NCBI GenBank assembly: GCA_015295885.1
Contig: DVEE01000539.1
Span: 1 to 15,653 of the forward strand
DNA from: Leptolyngbyaceae cyanobacterium M65_K2018_010
GTDB taxonomy: Bacteria; Cyanobacteriota; Cyanobacteriia; Phormidesmidales; Phormidesmidaceae
Reading direction: 5' to 3'
DNA: 15,653 bases
The notes under the pieces are model-generated. The model worked only from the letters and a program-made list of their open reading frames with translations. It ran no database searches and was not told where the DNA came from. Shown here piece after piece: positions 13,982 to 15,653 of this stretch. Positions within the stretch are counted from its first letter, which is position 1, and every line of letters starts with the position of its first letter. A program made the position numbers and the translations under genes.

Positions 13982-15458
13982 ATGCCCAACGGTAAACCTA
14001 ATATTCTCATTCTCTGGGGCGATGACATCGGCTGGTGGAACATCAGCTACAACAGCCGGGGCCAGATGGGCTACCGCACCCCCAATATCGATCGCGTCGC
14101 CAACGAAGGCGTTGCCTTTACCGATTACTACGCCCAGCAGAGCTGTACCGCTGGCCGCGCCGCCTTTATTACTGGCCAAAACCCCATTCGCACCGGGTTG
14201 ACCAAGGTGGGTATGCCGGGGGCCGATGTGGGTCTGCAAAAGGAAGACCCTACCATTGCCGAGCTGCTCAAACCCCTGGGCTACGCCACCGGCCAGTTTG
14301 GCAAAAACCACCTGGGCGATAAGGATGAATTTTTGCCCACGGTGCACGGCTTTGACGAGTTCTTTGGCAACCTCTACCACCTCAACGCCGAAGAAGAACC
14401 CGAAGACCCCGATTATCCCAAAGACCCGGCCTTTAAAGAGCGGTTTGGCCCTCGCGGGGTGCTGCACACCTGGGCTGATGGCAACGGTGGTCAGCGCATT
14501 GAAGACACCGGCCCGCTGACCAAAAAGCGGATGGAAACCATCGATGACGAGGTGACGGAGCATGCCCTCAGGTTCATCGACAAGGCCCACCAGGACGGCA
14601 AGCCCTTCTTTCTCTGGTACAACACCACGGCCATGCACTTTCGCACCCACGTGGCCGACAAGCACAAGGGCAAGAGCGGCCAGGGCGACTACAACGACGC
14701 CATGGTGGCCCACGACGAGCACATCGGCGAAATGCTCGACAAGCTGGATGAGCTGGGCATTGCCGACGACACCATTGTTATGTACTCCACCGACAACGGC
14801 CCCCATTACAACAGTTGGCCCGACGCGGGCATCACCCCCTTCCGCAGCGAAAAAAGGCGGCTGGCGGGTTCCGGCCTTTTTCCGCTGGCCCGGCCACATC
14901 CCCGCCGGGTCGGTGGTAAATGGCATCGTCTCGCATCAGGATATCCTGCCGACCCTGCTGGCTGCAGCGGGTGAGCCCACTGTGAAAGAAAAGCTACTGA
15001 CTGGCCACACCATTGGCGATCGCACCTACAAGGTCCACCTCGACGGCTTCAATATGCTGCCCTATCTGTGTGGAGAAGTGGAGGAAAGCCCTCGCAAATA
15101 CTTCTTCTACATCAGCGACGATGGCGATATTCTGGCCATTCGCGTCGGCGACTGGAAGACAGTCTTGATGGAGCAGCGGGCCAAGACCTTGCAGTGTTGG
15201 TTCGAGCCCTTTGTGCCCCTGCGCGCCCCCAAAATGTTCAATCTGCGCCGCGACCCGTTCGAGCGGGCCGACGAGAACTCCAACACCTACTGGGATTGGG
15301 TGATCTCCCACGCCTACCTGATTTATGGCATGCAGGCGGTGGTGGCGCAGCAGATCGAGGCGTTTACGCAATTTCCGCCCCGGCAAAAGCCTGCCTCGTT
15401 CAACCTGGATGCAGTGATGCGACAGCTAGAGGAAGCGGGCAGCAGCCGCAACCACTAG
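13982..15458 (+). pseudogene. Arylsulfatase (sulfatase family S1), frameshifted
   Basis: Family members hydrolyse sulfate esters with a formylglycine made from Cys. From the ATG at 13982 (GGGAG 8 nt upstream) the protein opens MPNGKPNILILWGDDIGWWN (metal-binding Asp14, Asp15). It has the formylglycine motif SCTAGRAAFITG (Cys55, Arg59), then GYATGQFGKNHLG, HGFDEFFGNLYHL, and YSTDNGPH. After codon 291 the frame breaks at a run of six A (14850-14855). The homologous protein resumes in the +1 frame at 14856 with GGWRVPAFFRWPG and continues to a TAA/TAG-type end at 15456-15458 (YKVHLDGFNMLPYL, NLRRDPFERA). Relatives usually have about five more residues ending WE before GG, so some 14 bp seem lost. 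The intact part before the break would stop at 14974. A sequencing error cannot be fully excluded. Confidence 0.85.
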
Positions 15459-15468
15459 GGTTAAGAGA

Positions 15469-15561
15469 CCCTCACCCTAAATCCCTCTCCCTGTGGGAGA
15501 GGGACTTAGAAGGGATTTCCGGCTCCCCTCTCCCTCCTGGGAGAGGGGCTGGGGGTGAGGG
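15469..15561. repeat. REP-like double-hairpin palindromic repeat
   Basis: Outer arms CCCTCACCC (15469-15477) and GGGTGAGGG (15553-15561) enclose two near-identical hairpins. The first is TCCCTCTCCC-TGT-GGGAGAGGGA (15482-15504). The second is CCCCTCTCCC-TCCT-GGGAGAGGGG (15525-15548). AAATCCCT (15479-15486) can also pair with AGGGATTT (15511-15518). This CCCTCACCC/CCTCTCCC type of element occurs in many copies between genes in diverse bacteria. It lies 11 bp after the sulfatase stop. Confidence 0.85.
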
Positions 15562-15653
15562 CTTCAAGGACTTTTCGATCTACTGAGATTTAGGGATTAA
15601 AGCTGATCTCTAGGCTGCCGCCGAAATGATGGATTATTGGGTCTTTAATATTG

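Noticed and set aside
14562..14855. Use of the +1 frame upstream of the sulfatase break as a separate gene start
   Set aside because: Its translation there is a Thr/Pro/Ser-rich shadow of the real frame; homology to the sulfatase appears only from 14856.
14850..14856. Programmed ribosomal frameshifting in the sulfatase
   Set aside because: The classic A-run signals drive -1 shifts, whereas a +1 shift is needed here, and conserved residues are also missing.
13955..14926. 323-residue open frame on the minus strand opposite the sulfatase
   Set aside because: It is a mirror of the GC-rich codon pattern of the sulfatase, with Val/Gly/Ala-rich low-complexity content and no recognisable motif.
15469..15561. 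CRISPR array
   Set aside because: The repeats are two palindromic hairpins without regular spacers; it is a REP-like element.

Overview
The window is chromosomal DNA from a cyanobacterium. The evidence is a minCDE set with cyanobacterial-type MinD and MinE, a two-gene ATP synthase unit holding only the beta and epsilon subunits (the cyanobacterial and plastid atpBE arrangement), a PSRP-3/Ycf65 ribosomal protein gene (a family of cyanobacteria and plastids), and eleven copies of the HIP1 octamer GCGATCGC where base composition predicts fewer than one. The GC-rich sequence and the gene set would suit a filamentous Leptolyngbya-like lineage, but that placement is only a guess.

Positions 1 to about 9860 are housekeeping genes. 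On the minus strand lie minC, minD and minE (minE runs off the left edge), which together place the division septum. A plus-strand RNA gene follows, most likely 6S RNA, with a matching promoter, closing stem and terminator. Then come pyrB (minus), a one-domain peptidoglycan-binding protein (plus) and ppk1 (minus), then the atpB-atpE unit (plus) with a strong hairpin between its genes. The PSRP-3 gene (minus, TTG start) converges on atpE at a shared terminator and diverges from a HAD-family phosphatase gene (plus).

Positions 9863 to 15653 look accessory. The last five codons and stop of the HAD gene lie in an 83-bp segment that repeats, at 80 of 83 bases, part of the helix-turn-helix region of the AraC-type regulator gene 2.9 kb downstream. 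Next come a secreted glycosyl-hydrolase-like (GHL10) protein, a decayed start-less reading frame, a Uma2-type nuclease gene, the full AraC-family regulator (minus), and a divergently placed arylsulfatase gene broken by a frameshift. A double-hairpin palindromic repeat follows the sulfatase.

Most notable are the AraC fragment that now ends the HAD gene, the 6S RNA candidate, the atpB-atpE intergenic hairpin and the inactivated sulfatase next to an intact regulator. I saw no tRNA, rRNA, CRISPR array, transposase or defence cluster.
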